Below, in pieces: positions 34,726-42,647 of a DNA stretch of 50,795 bases. Numbering within the stretch: the stretch's first letter is position 1; every line of letters begins with the position of its first letter. Origin of the DNA: Pelagibacteraceae bacterium (GTDB lineage Bacteria; Pseudomonadota; Alphaproteobacteria; Pelagibacterales; Pelagibacteraceae); NCBI GenBank assembly GCA_008638205.1, contig VTPO01000011.1, forward strand, positions 1 to 50,795, written 5' to 3'. Under the pieces are notes generated by a model that worked only from the letters and a program-made list of their open reading frames with translations, searched no databases and was not told the DNA's origin. Position numbers and translations under genes: made by a program.

Positions 34726-35157
34726 ATGAAACACTTTATTGCTATAATCACTTTGTTTTTATTAACGCAGAACTCCTTTGCCGCAGGTAATGACTCTGCC
34801 AATGAAGTTGTTAAACCTTCTTCTTATTCTAAAATGCTAAAGCTAATTAAAAATGAACAATATGCAGAGGCAGTACAGGGATTGGAAAAAATTTTAGAGA
34901 CCAAAAAATATAACAAAGACGCTGATATTTTAAATCACTATGCTTTTGCCTTAAGAAAAACTAACAACCTAACAAAAGCAGAAGAGTTCTATCAAAAAGC
35001 ATTATCTATTGAACCTACCCACCGAGGAGCTCTTGAATATATTGGAGAACTTTATGTCGATACCAAAAGAATGGATTTAGCAAATGCAACTTTAAAAAAG
35101 CTAGAAAATTGTAGATGTGAAGAATACGCTGAACTTAAGAGTTATATTAATAAATAG
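34726..35157 (+). CDS. Exported TPR-repeat protein
   Basis: I start at the ATG at 34726, which gives a clean signal peptide (KHFIAIITLFLLTQNSFAA); an in-frame ATG at 34693 would put eleven polar residues ahead of it. The mature part of about 125 residues has two to three TPR units, best seen in NHYAFALRKTNNLTKAEEFYQKALSIEP (in parts: FALRKTNNLTKAEEFYQKAL and HRGALEYIGELYVDTKRM). A C-terminal CRCEEYAELK, often seen at the end of small proteobacterial TPR proteins, is present. It probably acts as a periplasmic scaffold; the partner is unknown. Confidence 0.8.
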   Translation: MKHFIAIITLFLLTQNSFAAGNDSANEVVKPSSYSKMLKLIKNEQYAEAVQGLEKILETKKYNKDADILNHYAFALRKTNNLTKAEEFYQKALSIEPTHRGALEYIGELYVDTKRMDLANATLKKLENCRCEEYAELKSYINK

Positions 35158-35174
35158 TTTAAACACAATTCCAA

Positions 35175-35906
35175 CTATTTTTTAGAAGATTCAACTAACC
35201 GCAAAACACAATCTCCAAATTTTTCTGTTCTAGGTTTAAACCCAAGATCTTCACACTGCTCTTTAAATACATCTAAGTTGTTGATCTCTGACTTGGTGGA
35301 GGCATTCGTTTTTTTAGGTTTATTAGTTGTCTCTGAATTTTTACCTCCTACTTCTTTTAATACTTTTGCAAATTCATATCTTTTAAAGTTGATATACTTA
35401 ATCCTACATTGTTTTTCTTCTGATATTTTTAACTCTACTCCTTCTTGTGTCTTTAAATTTTTTACTTTAGTTTCATTACAATGATCTAAAATAGTTCTTA
35501 CAAAATTATCCACACTGATATTATTGTCTTCAATAACAGGCATTTTTAATTCTTTGCATTTTTTCAACACTTGAAATAATTTTTTAGTATCGTTTCCGCA
35601 TTTCTCATTTCTGGAAGCAAACACATGATGTTTGCTATTATAGACATGTGAATTGATCTGCAATTTTCCATTAACTTGCATTTCCTGTGTTAACAGACCT
35701 AAAAATTTTGGTTTTAATTTTAAATGCTCTTCTAAAGTATACCAATAGGTTTTTACATTAGTGTAGTCATCTGAATATGCATCTAGTTTATTGTACCCTA
35801 AGCCTACAAGCTTATCGTAATCTTTGGAGGATAACCGTTCCGCAGCTGCACTCCACTGGGGAATAGTTATTAAACTGAGCAAAGCAATAATTTTAAGTAA
35901 TTTCAT
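35175..35906 (-). CDS. Exported protein with C-terminal CxxLGFKPxTExFGxCVLRL motif
   Basis: This 243-residue protein has a signal peptide (LLKIIALLSLITIPQWSAAA) and a mature domain with several Cys residues. A low-complexity Lys/Asn/Ser/Thr linker at about 190-210 leads to a short C-terminal module, CEDLGFKPRTEKFGDCVLRL. That module resembles a small Cys-pair repeat I associate with proteins of marine alphaproteobacteria, where it sits at the end of otherwise unrelated secreted proteins; this is recollection, not a search. Function is unknown. It converges on the TPR gene and diverges from the dioxygenase gene. Confidence 0.65.
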   Translation of the reverse strand: MKLLKIIALLSLITIPQWSAAAERLSSKDYDKLVGLGYNKLDAYSDDYTNVKTYWYTLEEHLKLKPKFLGLLTQEMQVNGKLQINSHVYNSKHHVFASRNEKCGNDTKKLFQVLKKCKELKMPVIEDNNISVDNFVRTILDHCNETKVKNLKTQEGVELKISEEKQCRIKYINFKRYEFAKVLKEVGGKNSETTNKPKKTNASTKSEINNLDVFKEQCEDLGFKPRTEKFGDCVLRLVESSKK

Positions 35907-35956
35907 AAACTAAATAGATGTTGACTCTTATTACATTTAAAAATTAAAATTAGATT

Positions 35957-36772
35957 ATGTTTAAATCTATTAAAATTCAACCATGTAAAAATAATGTTGG
36001 TGCTATCATTGATACTGATATTCAATCAGCAGATCCTGAATGTATTAATGAAATTAAGATTGCATTAGATGAATTTGGAGTTGTTTTTTTTAGAAAACAA
36101 AACTTAGATTCTAGTGCCTATGTTAGCTTTGCAAAACAATTTGGAACTCCCGCTGATTATCCTATGTTAGAGGGCCTGAATAAGTTTCCTGAAATTACAG
36201 TGGTAGAAAAAAAACCAGAGGAACAAATTATGTTTGGAGAGGGTTGGCACACAGACTCTACCTATACCCCTGAACCTCCTCAATATACCATGCTCTACTC
36301 TATTAAAACTCCTCCAAAGGGTAAGGGTAATACTTTATTTGCATCTCAATACGAGAGTTATCAAAAACTTCCCGGTGAATTAAAAGAAAAAATTCAAAGT
36401 TTAAAAGCGGTATTTAGTGCCGATGGTCCCATATCCAAAACTAGAAACAATAGGGTTGCAGAAAAAGGTACTGGAATTGACCCTAAATCAATGTCAGCAA
36501 TTCACTCTATAGTAAAGACTAATGCTAATAATAAAAAAAAATCTCTTTATTTATCTCCAGGCCATGTAACTGAAATTGTAGGTATGGATAAGGAAGAAAG
36601 TAAAAAACTATTAAAGTATTTATTTGAACATCAATCCAAACCTGAGTTTGTATACGGTTTTGAGTGGGAACCTAACTGTCTTGCCATATGGTCTAACCAT
36701 GTGATGTTACATAATCCTGTCAATGACTTTACAGGTATCCATCGAGTAATGCACCGAATTACAATTCAATAA
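35957..36772 (+). CDS. TauD/TfdA-family Fe(II)/2-oxoglutarate dioxygenase
   Basis: This 271-residue protein has the iron facial triad: His98 and Asp100 in GWHTDSTY and His252 in HVMLHNPVND, with the 2-oxoglutarate-binding Arg near 263-267 in HRVMHRITI. It belongs to the TauD/TfdA group, whose members hydroxylate taurine, 2,4-D, carnitine precursors and also phosphonates (PhnY*). The substrate cannot be told from sequence alone. It lies next to lhgO on the opposite strand, convergent with nine bases between. A phosphonate role is possible but the phn cluster is 28 kb away. Confidence 0.85.
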   Translation: MFKSIKIQPCKNNVGAIIDTDIQSADPECINEIKIALDEFGVVFFRKQNLDSSAYVSFAKQFGTPADYPMLEGLNKFPEITVVEKKPEEQIMFGEGWHTDSTYTPEPPQYTMLYSIKTPPKGKGNTLFASQYESYQKLPGELKEKIQSLKAVFSADGPISKTRNNRVAEKGTGIDPKSMSAIHSIVKTNANNKKKSLYLSPGHVTEIVGMDKEESKKLLKYLFEHQSKPEFVYGFEWEPNCLAIWSNHVMLHNPVNDFTGIHRVMHRITIQ

Positions 36773-36780
36773 ATTTTAAA

Positions 36781-37980
36781 TTAAATTTTAGAAAATTTTA
36801 TTAAATATTCTGCAAAGGAAAATGACGCTGTCCAGGCAGGACTGATAGCGTTGAGTACGTGCGTACAATGTTTTTGATTAATGACGACAAAATCATTTAC
36901 CAGAGTTTTTGACTGTGGATCAAAAATTTGTGATCGTATTCCCACTTTTTCATTGGAAGCAGTAATATTTTTTTTGTTTATTCCGGTGATAAGCTTATTA
37001 ATTTCTTTTAAAAATCCACCCTTTGTGAGCAATCTAGATTCTTGGAGGGCTAATGTTCTTAGCTTATTTTCATTGCTAATAATTTTTTTTACAAAACTGA
37101 AACCTATAGTAATAGCTTCCGATACACTGAAATTTGTATTCCAATCATATTGTTCTCTACCAAATACTGGCGTAGAGCTAGGTCCAATAAAAAAATCTCC
37201 GTTTTTTTTATGAGAAGTGTGTAAACCTAAAAAAGGATATTGAAGATCTGGAACAGGATAGACTAAATGTTTTAATGAAAAGTTAGAGTCTAATATTTTC
37301 CAATATTTTCCTTTAAATGGTAAAAAACTATACCTAAATTCTAGTCCTGATTTTTTGGCAATAGCGTCTGAATGCAGTCCACTACAATTAAAGGAATGAG
37401 TACATTCGTACGTAGAATTAACAGTATGAATTTTGCAGCCTTCTTCTTCTATTTTTGTGACCGCCTCTTGATATTGGATCTCAACTCCTAAATCTATTAG
37501 ATCTCCAATTAAGGATTTGGATACTTCTTTTGGATCTGCAATCGATGTGAAAGGAACATGCAATCCAATGTTATATTTGTTGTTTATGTTTGGTTCTAGA
37601 TTGGCAATCTGCTCGCCACTAAGTTTTTTTATTACAACTCCATTTTCTATTCCTCTCGCAAAGAGCTGCTCTGTGTTTTCATAGGAGTTTTGTGACGTAG
37701 GGACGAGTATTTTTCCGCACTCATCTATCCATAGTCTCTTTGTCTTAATGTATTCCTTGAGTTCCCGACCGCCCTGAACTCCCAGAGTGGCTCTTAACGA
37801 TCCCGGCTCATAGTAAATACCGCTATGTATAACGCCACTATTTCTTCCAGATCCATGTTGTATGGAATCCTTTTCTTTCTCTAAAATTAAAATTTTACTG
37901 TTATTGAATTTTTTTTTTAACTTATAGGCTAAGGTAAGACCAATAATACCACTACCAACAATAATAAAATCATACTTCAT
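36781..37980 (-). CDS. lhgO: L-2-hydroxyglutarate oxidase-type FAD enzyme
   Basis: This 399-residue DAO-family flavoprotein has the FAD loop IIVGSGIIGLTLAYKL and the LhgO-characteristic SGRNSGVIHSGIYYEPGSL segment, followed by PFKGKYWKI and the late GIRSQIFDP. Length and these motifs match LhgO/YgaF, which oxidises L-2-hydroxyglutarate to 2-oxoglutarate and passes electrons to the quinone pool. A related glycerol-3-phosphate or sarcosine oxidase is less likely. It is divergent from the rhodanese gene with 35 bases between. Confidence 0.85.
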   Translation of the reverse strand: MKYDFIIVGSGIIGLTLAYKLKKKFNNSKILILEKEKDSIQHGSGRNSGVIHSGIYYEPGSLRATLGVQGGRELKEYIKTKRLWIDECGKILVPTSQNSYENTEQLFARGIENGVVIKKLSGEQIANLEPNINNKYNIGLHVPFTSIADPKEVSKSLIGDLIDLGVEIQYQEAVTKIEEEGCKIHTVNSTYECTHSFNCSGLHSDAIAKKSGLEFRYSFLPFKGKYWKILDSNFSLKHLVYPVPDLQYPFLGLHTSHKKNGDFFIGPSSTPVFGREQYDWNTNFSVSEAITIGFSFVKKIISNENKLRTLALQESRLLTKGGFLKEINKLITGINKKNITASNEKVGIRSQIFDPQSKTLVNDFVVINQKHCTHVLNAISPAWTASFSFAEYLIKFSKI

Positions 37981-38015
37981 ATATCTATCCTTTATCTGTT
38001 ATACTGTTTCTTAAA

Positions 38016-38414
38016 ATGAGTGAAGTAGAAGAATTACCATCAAAGCAAGTCCAAGATTTTTTACAAAATCATCCAGATTCTGTTCTAGTAGATGTGCGAA
38101 CACAAGAAGAATGGGACATTATTGGAAAACCAGACGGAGATTCTATCAACATGACTACTTACTTTATTTCTTATCAAAAAGGTCCAGACAGAATTCTCAA
38201 TGAAAATTTTGAACAAGATTTTTTAAATCTAAATATTGAAAAAAATAAAAAAATTTTATTTTTGTGTAGAAGTGGAATTCGCTCTCTAAAAGCTGCAATG
38301 ATTATAGAAAAATGTGGCTATAAAACCCTGAATATATCCGACGGTTTTGAAGGCTCTATGGTTATTAATGAACCAGGATGGAAAGCTAATAAATTACCTT
38401 GCAAAGAAAAATGA
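38016..38414 (+). CDS. Single-domain rhodanese-like protein
   Basis: This 132-residue protein is a single rhodanese domain. VLVDVRTQEEWDIIGKPDG forms the CH2A motif and the active loop FLCRSGIRSLKAA holds the sulfur-accepting Cys84 with a CRSGIRS loop length typical of sulfurtransferases rather than Cdc25 phosphatases. It has no signal peptide. It begins an apparent operon with a small lipoprotein gene (4-base ATGA overlap), a glycerate-kinase-like gene and a MATE gene. Confidence 0.87.
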   Translation: MSEVEELPSKQVQDFLQNHPDSVLVDVRTQEEWDIIGKPDGDSINMTTYFISYQKGPDRILNENFEQDFLNLNIEKNKKILFLCRSGIRSLKAAMIIEKCGYKTLNISDGFEGSMVINEPGWKANKLPCKEK

Positions 38415-38710
38415 TAAAAACATTTAGCTGTATGCTTTTTATTATTTTATTTGCTGCTTGCGAAACTATAGATAAAAAAATAGACGAGACAATGAAAGAA
38501 GAAACTAAGATGTTGTCTAAGTTTCTAGGAAAAAAAAGCTCTACTATAAAAATAGAGCTTGGAGAACCGGATCTAATTAATTTTAACATTCCTTACAAAA
38601 CATACATCTATTATAAGAAAAACCTACTTATCAAATGTACAAGAGAGTTTTTCATTAATCCCAAAACTGATTTGGTAGAAAAATTTAATAGCAAAAATTG
38701 TATTAAATAA
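38411..38710 (+). CDS. Small predicted lipoprotein
   Basis: I start at the ATG at 38411, which overlaps the rhodanese stop as ATGA, rather than at an in-frame ATG four codons earlier. The 99-residue product has a lipoprotein signal (IKTFSCMLFIILFAAC) with the lipidated Cys near residue 17, then a charged helix (DKKIDETMKEETKML) and a domain containing GEPDLINFNIPYKTYIYY and a C-terminal Cys pair. The GxP-type core is reminiscent of small outer-membrane lipoproteins of the SmpA/BamE-like kind, but this is a weak resemblance. Confidence 0.7.
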   Translation: MIKTFSCMLFIILFAACETIDKKIDETMKEETKMLSKFLGKKSSTIKIELGEPDLINFNIPYKTYIYYKKNLLIKCTREFFINPKTDLVEKFNSKNCIK

Positions 38711-39523
38711 GTGTTCAATACAAAATATAGAAATATAGTAGAAAAAGTTTGTCAGCAATTAACTTTACAACAAAAGAGAGAGAAAAATTTATTTTGTTTA
38801 GTTTCTGGACCTCAAGGATCTGGAAAAACTACTTTTACAAGTGAGATAAAAAAAAAACTTACTAAAAAAAAATTGAAAGTTTTAGTGTTATCAATCGATG
38901 ATTTTTATTTTGGTAAAAAAGATCGAAATAAATTATCTAAAACCGCTTCCCCCTTACTAGTTACCAGGGGCGTTCCGGGAACTCATAATTTACAACACTT
39001 AAAAAAAGTTTTAAAAGTTTTCTTTAGCAAAAAAAAACAGACCTACTTATTACCTCAATTTTCCAAAGCAGAAGATGATATTCTAAAATCTAAATACCAT
39101 AAGCTAACATTTCCTTATGATATTTTTATATTAGAAGGTTGGTGCATTAACTACCAAGGAGAACCTCTTGTTTCCTTAAAAAAACCAATTAATGCCATGG
39201 AAAAAAAGCTGGATAAGAATTTGCAATGGAGAAAATATGTAAATAAAAAAAGCAAAGAATATTTCAAGGCTATTTATCAGAAATCAAATTGTTCTATTTT
39301 CTTAAGAATTCCAAGCTTTAAGTACGTATTTCAATACAGAAAAAAACAAGAGCTGGATATTCCAAAAAATAAGAGAATGACTGACAGTCAGCTAAAACAT
39401 TTTATCAGTTTCTATGAAAGAATTACTAAAAATTTACTGGTATCTAAACATAATAAATTTGATATTGAGATCTCTATAAAACCTAATCACAATTACACTA
39501 GTTTAAAACAAAACGTTTCTTAG
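38711..39523 (+). CDS. D-glycerate 3-kinase-like P-loop kinase (GTG start)
   Basis: This 270-residue protein starts with GTG immediately after the lipoprotein stop (zero gap). It has Walker A GPQGSGKTT at 33-41, VLSIDDFYFGKKDR, TRGVPGTHNLQHL and FILEGWCINYQGEP, the set of motifs of the plant/cyanobacterial glycerate kinase (GLYK) and yeast Tda10 family. It would phosphorylate D-glycerate to 3-phosphoglycerate, linking glyoxylate and glycolate metabolism to glycolysis. Pantothenate kinase and uridine kinase share the fold but lack RGVPGTH. Confidence 0.85.
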   Translation: MFNTKYRNIVEKVCQQLTLQQKREKNLFCLVSGPQGSGKTTFTSEIKKKLTKKKLKVLVLSIDDFYFGKKDRNKLSKTASPLLVTRGVPGTHNLQHLKKVLKVFFSKKKQTYLLPQFSKAEDDILKSKYHKLTFPYDIFILEGWCINYQGEPLVSLKKPINAMEKKLDKNLQWRKYVNKKSKEYFKAIYQKSNCSIFLRIPSFKYVFQYRKKQELDIPKNKRMTDSQLKHFISFYERITKNLLVSKHNKFDIEISIKPNHNYTSLKQNVS

Positions 39524-39537
39524 AATAGACAATTACA

Positions 39538-40887
39538 TTGGAACAAAAGCTAAATTTTACCAAAGATAAAATACCTTACCTCTTAAAAAAGATAGCAATA
39601 CCCGCTGCTACGGGGACCCTATTTCAAAGTCTCTATACTTTGGTAGATACATTTTATGCAGGAAAAATATCTGCCAATGCTCTAGTTGCCTTATCTAAAG
39701 CTTTTCCTATTTCTTTTATTATCATAGCATTTGGTGTTGGTATTTTAGCTGGAACCACTTCTTTGATTGCTAATACTTTAGGTGAAAAAGATGATCACAA
39801 AGCAGCTACTTATTTAGCCCAATCAGTTCTTTACTCTTTTTTGATTTATATCTTAGTCACTTTTTTAGGACTTAATTTTGCATCCGGCACCCTTCGCTTC
39901 ATGGGAACTGAGGAAATAAACATTCTTTTAACGCTAGAATATATTAAAATTATTTTTATAGGATCAATTTTCTTTTTTTTACAAGTCTCTTTAAATTCTG
40001 TACTGAATGCTCAGGGTGATACTAAGTCTTATCGAAATATATTAATAATTAGCTTTTTTTTAAATATTGTTTTGAATCCATTGTTTGTATTTGGATTTGG
40101 AATTATTCCCGCTTTTGGCGTTTCAGGATTAGCAATTGCAACTATCATATCCCAATTCATAAGTTTGATGTATATTTTAGTCAAAGTATTAAAGACAGAT
40201 CTTGCTCAGTTAATCACTTTCAAATTTTTTTTAATAAAAGTAAATTTAATTGCAGACTTATTAAAACAAGGAATGCCAATAACTATTAGTTTAATGCTCA
40301 TCGGTCTTGGTATTTATAATATTTTATTTTTTGTTTCTAAGTTTGGAGATATTGCAACTGCAGGATATGGAGTAGCGTTGCGTATCGAACAACTTTTACT
40401 ACTTCCCACGATTGGCTTAAATACTGCCGTACTTTCCATAACAGGTCAAAATTTTGGTGCAAAAGAATATGGACGAATTGGAGAAGTTTATTTTAAGGCA
40501 ATTTTCTATGGTGCATTTATGATGCTGATTGCTGGGCTATTTATATTTTTTAGTGGAAATTTTTTAATTCAATTATTTACTAACGATCCAGAGGTTCTTC
40601 TTTATGGAGTTCAATACTTAAAGATTGCAGCCTTAATTGGTCCGGTGTATCCTATTTTTTTTATTACTAATGCTTTTTTTCAAGGAATTAAAAAGCCTAT
40701 CTATTCTACCTATATAAATCTTTTTAGAATTGTTATTTTGCCTTTTGTAACTATGTGGATGATACTTAATTATTTTAATGGGGGATTTATAGATTTGTTT
40801 TTAGGCTTGCTTGTAATTAATTGGATCTTTGGAATTTTTATACTAACTGTTGTTAAATATGTTTTTTTAAAGAAACTAGTGAGCTAA
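39538..40887 (+). CDS. MATE-family efflux transporter (TTG start)
   Basis: This 449-residue membrane protein has twelve hydrophobic segments in two MATE repeats. Repeat 1 has the segment IPAATGTLFQSLYTLVDTFY and LNAQGDTKSYRN; repeat 2 has GLNTAVLSITGQNFGAKEYG and NAFFQGIKKP. TTG is the first available start 14 bases after the previous gene, and the family N-terminal pattern begins right there. MATE proteins export cationic drugs or metabolites using Na+ or H+. Its 3' end overlaps the convergent ABC permease gene by four bases. Confidence 0.87.
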   Translation: MEQKLNFTKDKIPYLLKKIAIPAATGTLFQSLYTLVDTFYAGKISANALVALSKAFPISFIIIAFGVGILAGTTSLIANTLGEKDDHKAATYLAQSVLYSFLIYILVTFLGLNFASGTLRFMGTEEINILLTLEYIKIIFIGSIFFFLQVSLNSVLNAQGDTKSYRNILIISFFLNIVLNPLFVFGFGIIPAFGVSGLAIATIISQFISLMYILVKVLKTDLAQLITFKFFLIKVNLIADLLKQGMPITISLMLIGLGIYNILFFVSKFGDIATAGYGVALRIEQLLLLPTIGLNTAVLSITGQNFGAKEYGRIGEVYFKAIFYGAFMMLIAGLFIFFSGNFLIQLFTNDPEVLLYGVQYLKIAALIGPVYPIFFITNAFFQGIKKPIYSTYINLFRIVILPFVTMWMILNYFNGGFIDLFLGLLVINWIFGIFILTVVKYVFLKKLVS

Positions 40888-41621
40888 TCATTATTTTTTT
40901 TTAATTTTTTTTCCAGTCTCCTTACAAAGTAAGAAACAATAAGTATTAGAATAAGATACTCTAAGATCAAAAAGGTATATATCTCTAATGGCCTATAGGT
41001 ACTCACTACCAGCTCATTTGCCTTTCTTGTTAAATCCGAAATTCCAATAATTGAAACCAAAGAAGACATTTTTAAAACATAGACAAATTGGTTTCCTAGA
41101 GCAGGTAAAATTACCTTAAATGCCTGTGGTAAAATCACAAATTTTAGTTTTTTGGAAAAATTTAACCCTAAAGAAGTAGCTGCTTCCCACTGTGTTTTTT
41201 TAATTGCATTAATTCCACCCCTAAATATCTCTGCCATAAAAGCACTTTCACTAATAGAAAGCGCAATGATTCCCGAAACAAAAGGGCTAAAACTAAATCC
41301 TGTTAGAATAGGTAAGCCATAGTAGACCCATAGTATTAACACTAGCAATGGAACGGATCGTACCACCTCTACATAAAATACATTTATATAACTAAGATAT
41401 TTATTCTTAGTTATTGCAGGTATTGCGACAAGCAAACCCACAACCATAGCAATTAATATGGATATTGTAGAAATATAAATTGTGGTTGTGATTCCACTAA
41501 TCAGAAACCTTAGATTTGTCAGTCCAGTAGCATTAGATGGGGACAAAATAAACCAGCCCCATTCATAACTAGTACAACCAGCTAAAGGTAGGAATAAAAG
41601 CAAAAAAAAATATTTTTTCAC
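40884..41621 (-). CDS. Polar amino-acid ABC transporter permease
   Basis: This 245-residue HisM/GlnP-type permease opens with a hydrophobic segment containing a lipobox-like LAGC, seen in some relatives, then GWFILSPSNATGLTNL and five further spans. The EAA loop is KKTQWEAATSLGLNFSKKLKFVILP and an earlier conserved block reads EVVRSVPLLVLILWVYYGLP. It follows the binding-protein gene by 37 bases. Only one permease and no ATPase gene are present, so it would form a homodimer driven by an ATPase encoded elsewhere. Confidence 0.87.
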   Translation of the reverse strand: MKKYFFLLLFLPLAGCTSYEWGWFILSPSNATGLTNLRFLISGITTTIYISTISILIAMVVGLLVAIPAITKNKYLSYINVFYVEVVRSVPLLVLILWVYYGLPILTGFSFSPFVSGIIALSISESAFMAEIFRGGINAIKKTQWEAATSLGLNFSKKLKFVILPQAFKVILPALGNQFVYVLKMSSLVSIIGISDLTRKANELVVSTYRPLEIYTFLILEYLILILIVSYFVRRLEKKLKKNND

Positions 41622-41658
41622 TTTTAAAGTTATAAAGATTTAAATAAAAAACTCTAAT

Positions 41659-42429
41659 TTATTCTAAGCTTTTTAGACCGTATTTTTTTAATAGATCCTT
41701 AAAAAAGCCAGATGCCTTTTTAATCTCAATCCAATGATTGACATAATTTAACCAAACCTGATCGTTTTGATCAATGAGTATAGCTAGAACAGCAGGGTTT
41801 TTGCCTCCATCTGGAATGATTGCTAATTGAGGATAAGTAACAACTAGCTTATTAGCTTCTGTTGAACTGGTAATATGCCCGTCAGCTCTTCCTGCTAGGA
41901 CTTCTTGAAAATCTCTTGCAGGCGCCTCAATTGATTTTAATTTAGATTTAACAAATATTTTTTTAGCCATCTCTTCTTGAGAAGTTCCAAGGGTTGTGGC
42001 GATAGTAACATTCTTATTATTTAGAGATTCCCAGGTAGGGAATTTTTTCAGGTTTTTTTTCAATACTAAGGCTACCGTACCATACTTATAATATGAATTT
42101 GTAAATCCAGCTACTAATGCTCTTTTTGCTGTCTTAGTAGCACTGGTAGAAATATCGTATCTATCAGAAGTAATTCCTGAAACAATGGTCTTCCAATCCG
42201 TTGGTACGTATTTAACTTTTACACCCATATCTTTTGCTAGCTCTGAACTAATATCAATATCAAAACCTTTGTATTGGTTCGTAGCAGGATCCTTCATGCT
42301 CATAGGATCCCAGTCTCCTGTAGTTCCCACTCTAAGCTCTCCAGATTTTAAAATTTTGTTTAATCTTGATTCAGCGTTTGCTGAAAATGACAACACAGTA
42401 ATTAAAATAGTTATTATAAATTTTTTCAT
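41659..42429 (-). CDS. Amino-acid ABC transporter binding protein (SBP family 3)
   Basis: This 256-residue exported protein has a signal peptide ([18 protein letters not shown]) and the family-3 opening [21 protein letters not shown] with [15 protein letters not shown]. It resembles both polar amino-acid binding proteins and periplasmic cyclohexadienyl dehydratase (PheC); TGDWxPMSxxDP is a PheC-like feature. The adjacent permease favours transport. It is read leftwards from just beyond the metY regulatory region, with 84 bases between its start and the metY promoter -35. Confidence 0.82.
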   Translation of the reverse strand: MKKFIITILITVLSFSANAESRLNKILKSGELRVGTTGDWDPMSMKDPATNQYKGFDIDISSELAKDMGVKVKYVPTDWKTIVSGITSDRYDISTSATKTAKRALVAGFTNSYYKYGTVALVLKKNLKKFPTWESLNNKNVTIATTLGTSQEEMAKKIFVKSKLKSIEAPARDFQEVLAGRADGHITSSTEANKLVVTYPQLAIIPDGGKNPAVLAILIDQNDQVWLNYVNHWIEIKKASGFFKDLLKKYGLKSLE

Positions 42430-42513
42430 AAACTCTTGTACTTTTTATTGATATAAAAAAACACAAACTTTCTGACGCACTACTTACCTTTGATTTGCAT
42501 GCTTTTTAAAGCC

Positions 42514-42542
42514 TTGCAGAAAATCGCTAAATTTAATATAAA
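42514..42542 (+). promoter_or_regulatory. Sigma-70 promoter of metY
   Basis: TTGCAG (42514-42519) and TATAAA (42537-42542) are separated by exactly 17 bases, the ideal spacing for the housekeeping sigma factor. The expected start of transcription is about 42548-42550, which is the first base of the riboswitch-like element that follows. Confidence 0.75.
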
Positions 42543-42547
42543 TAATT

Positions 42548-42590
42548 GTCGATTTGATACAGCTTGCGGACTAATTATCAGCTAAGCGGA
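42548..42590 (+). ncRNA. SAM-II/SAM-V-type riboswitch upstream of metY
   Basis: The leader begins GTCGATTTGATACAGC, then TTGCGGAC, TAATTATC and AGCTAAGCGG. GATTTGA, GCTTGC and AGCTAA occur in the order of the SAM-II/SAM-V class. An H-type pseudoknot can form: TGATA (42555-42559) with TATCA (42576-42580) or GTC with GAC (42569-42571), interleaved with GCTT (42562-42565) and AAGC (42584-42587). SAM-II and SAM-V elements are known ahead of metY and other methionine genes in alphaproteobacteria, SAM-V in Pelagibacter. S-adenosylmethionine should lower metY expression. The class within the pair is uncertain. Confidence 0.8.
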
Positions 42591-42647
42591 ACTTCCAAAC
42601 CATAGGTCTGTTCTTAAAGTCGATTAACTGACTAAAAGGAGAATAAT

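Noticed and set aside
35957-36772. PhnY*-type phosphonate dioxygenase
   Set aside because: It has the TauD/TfdA iron site, but no PhnZ (HD-domain oxygenase) partner is adjacent, so a phosphonate role is unsupported.
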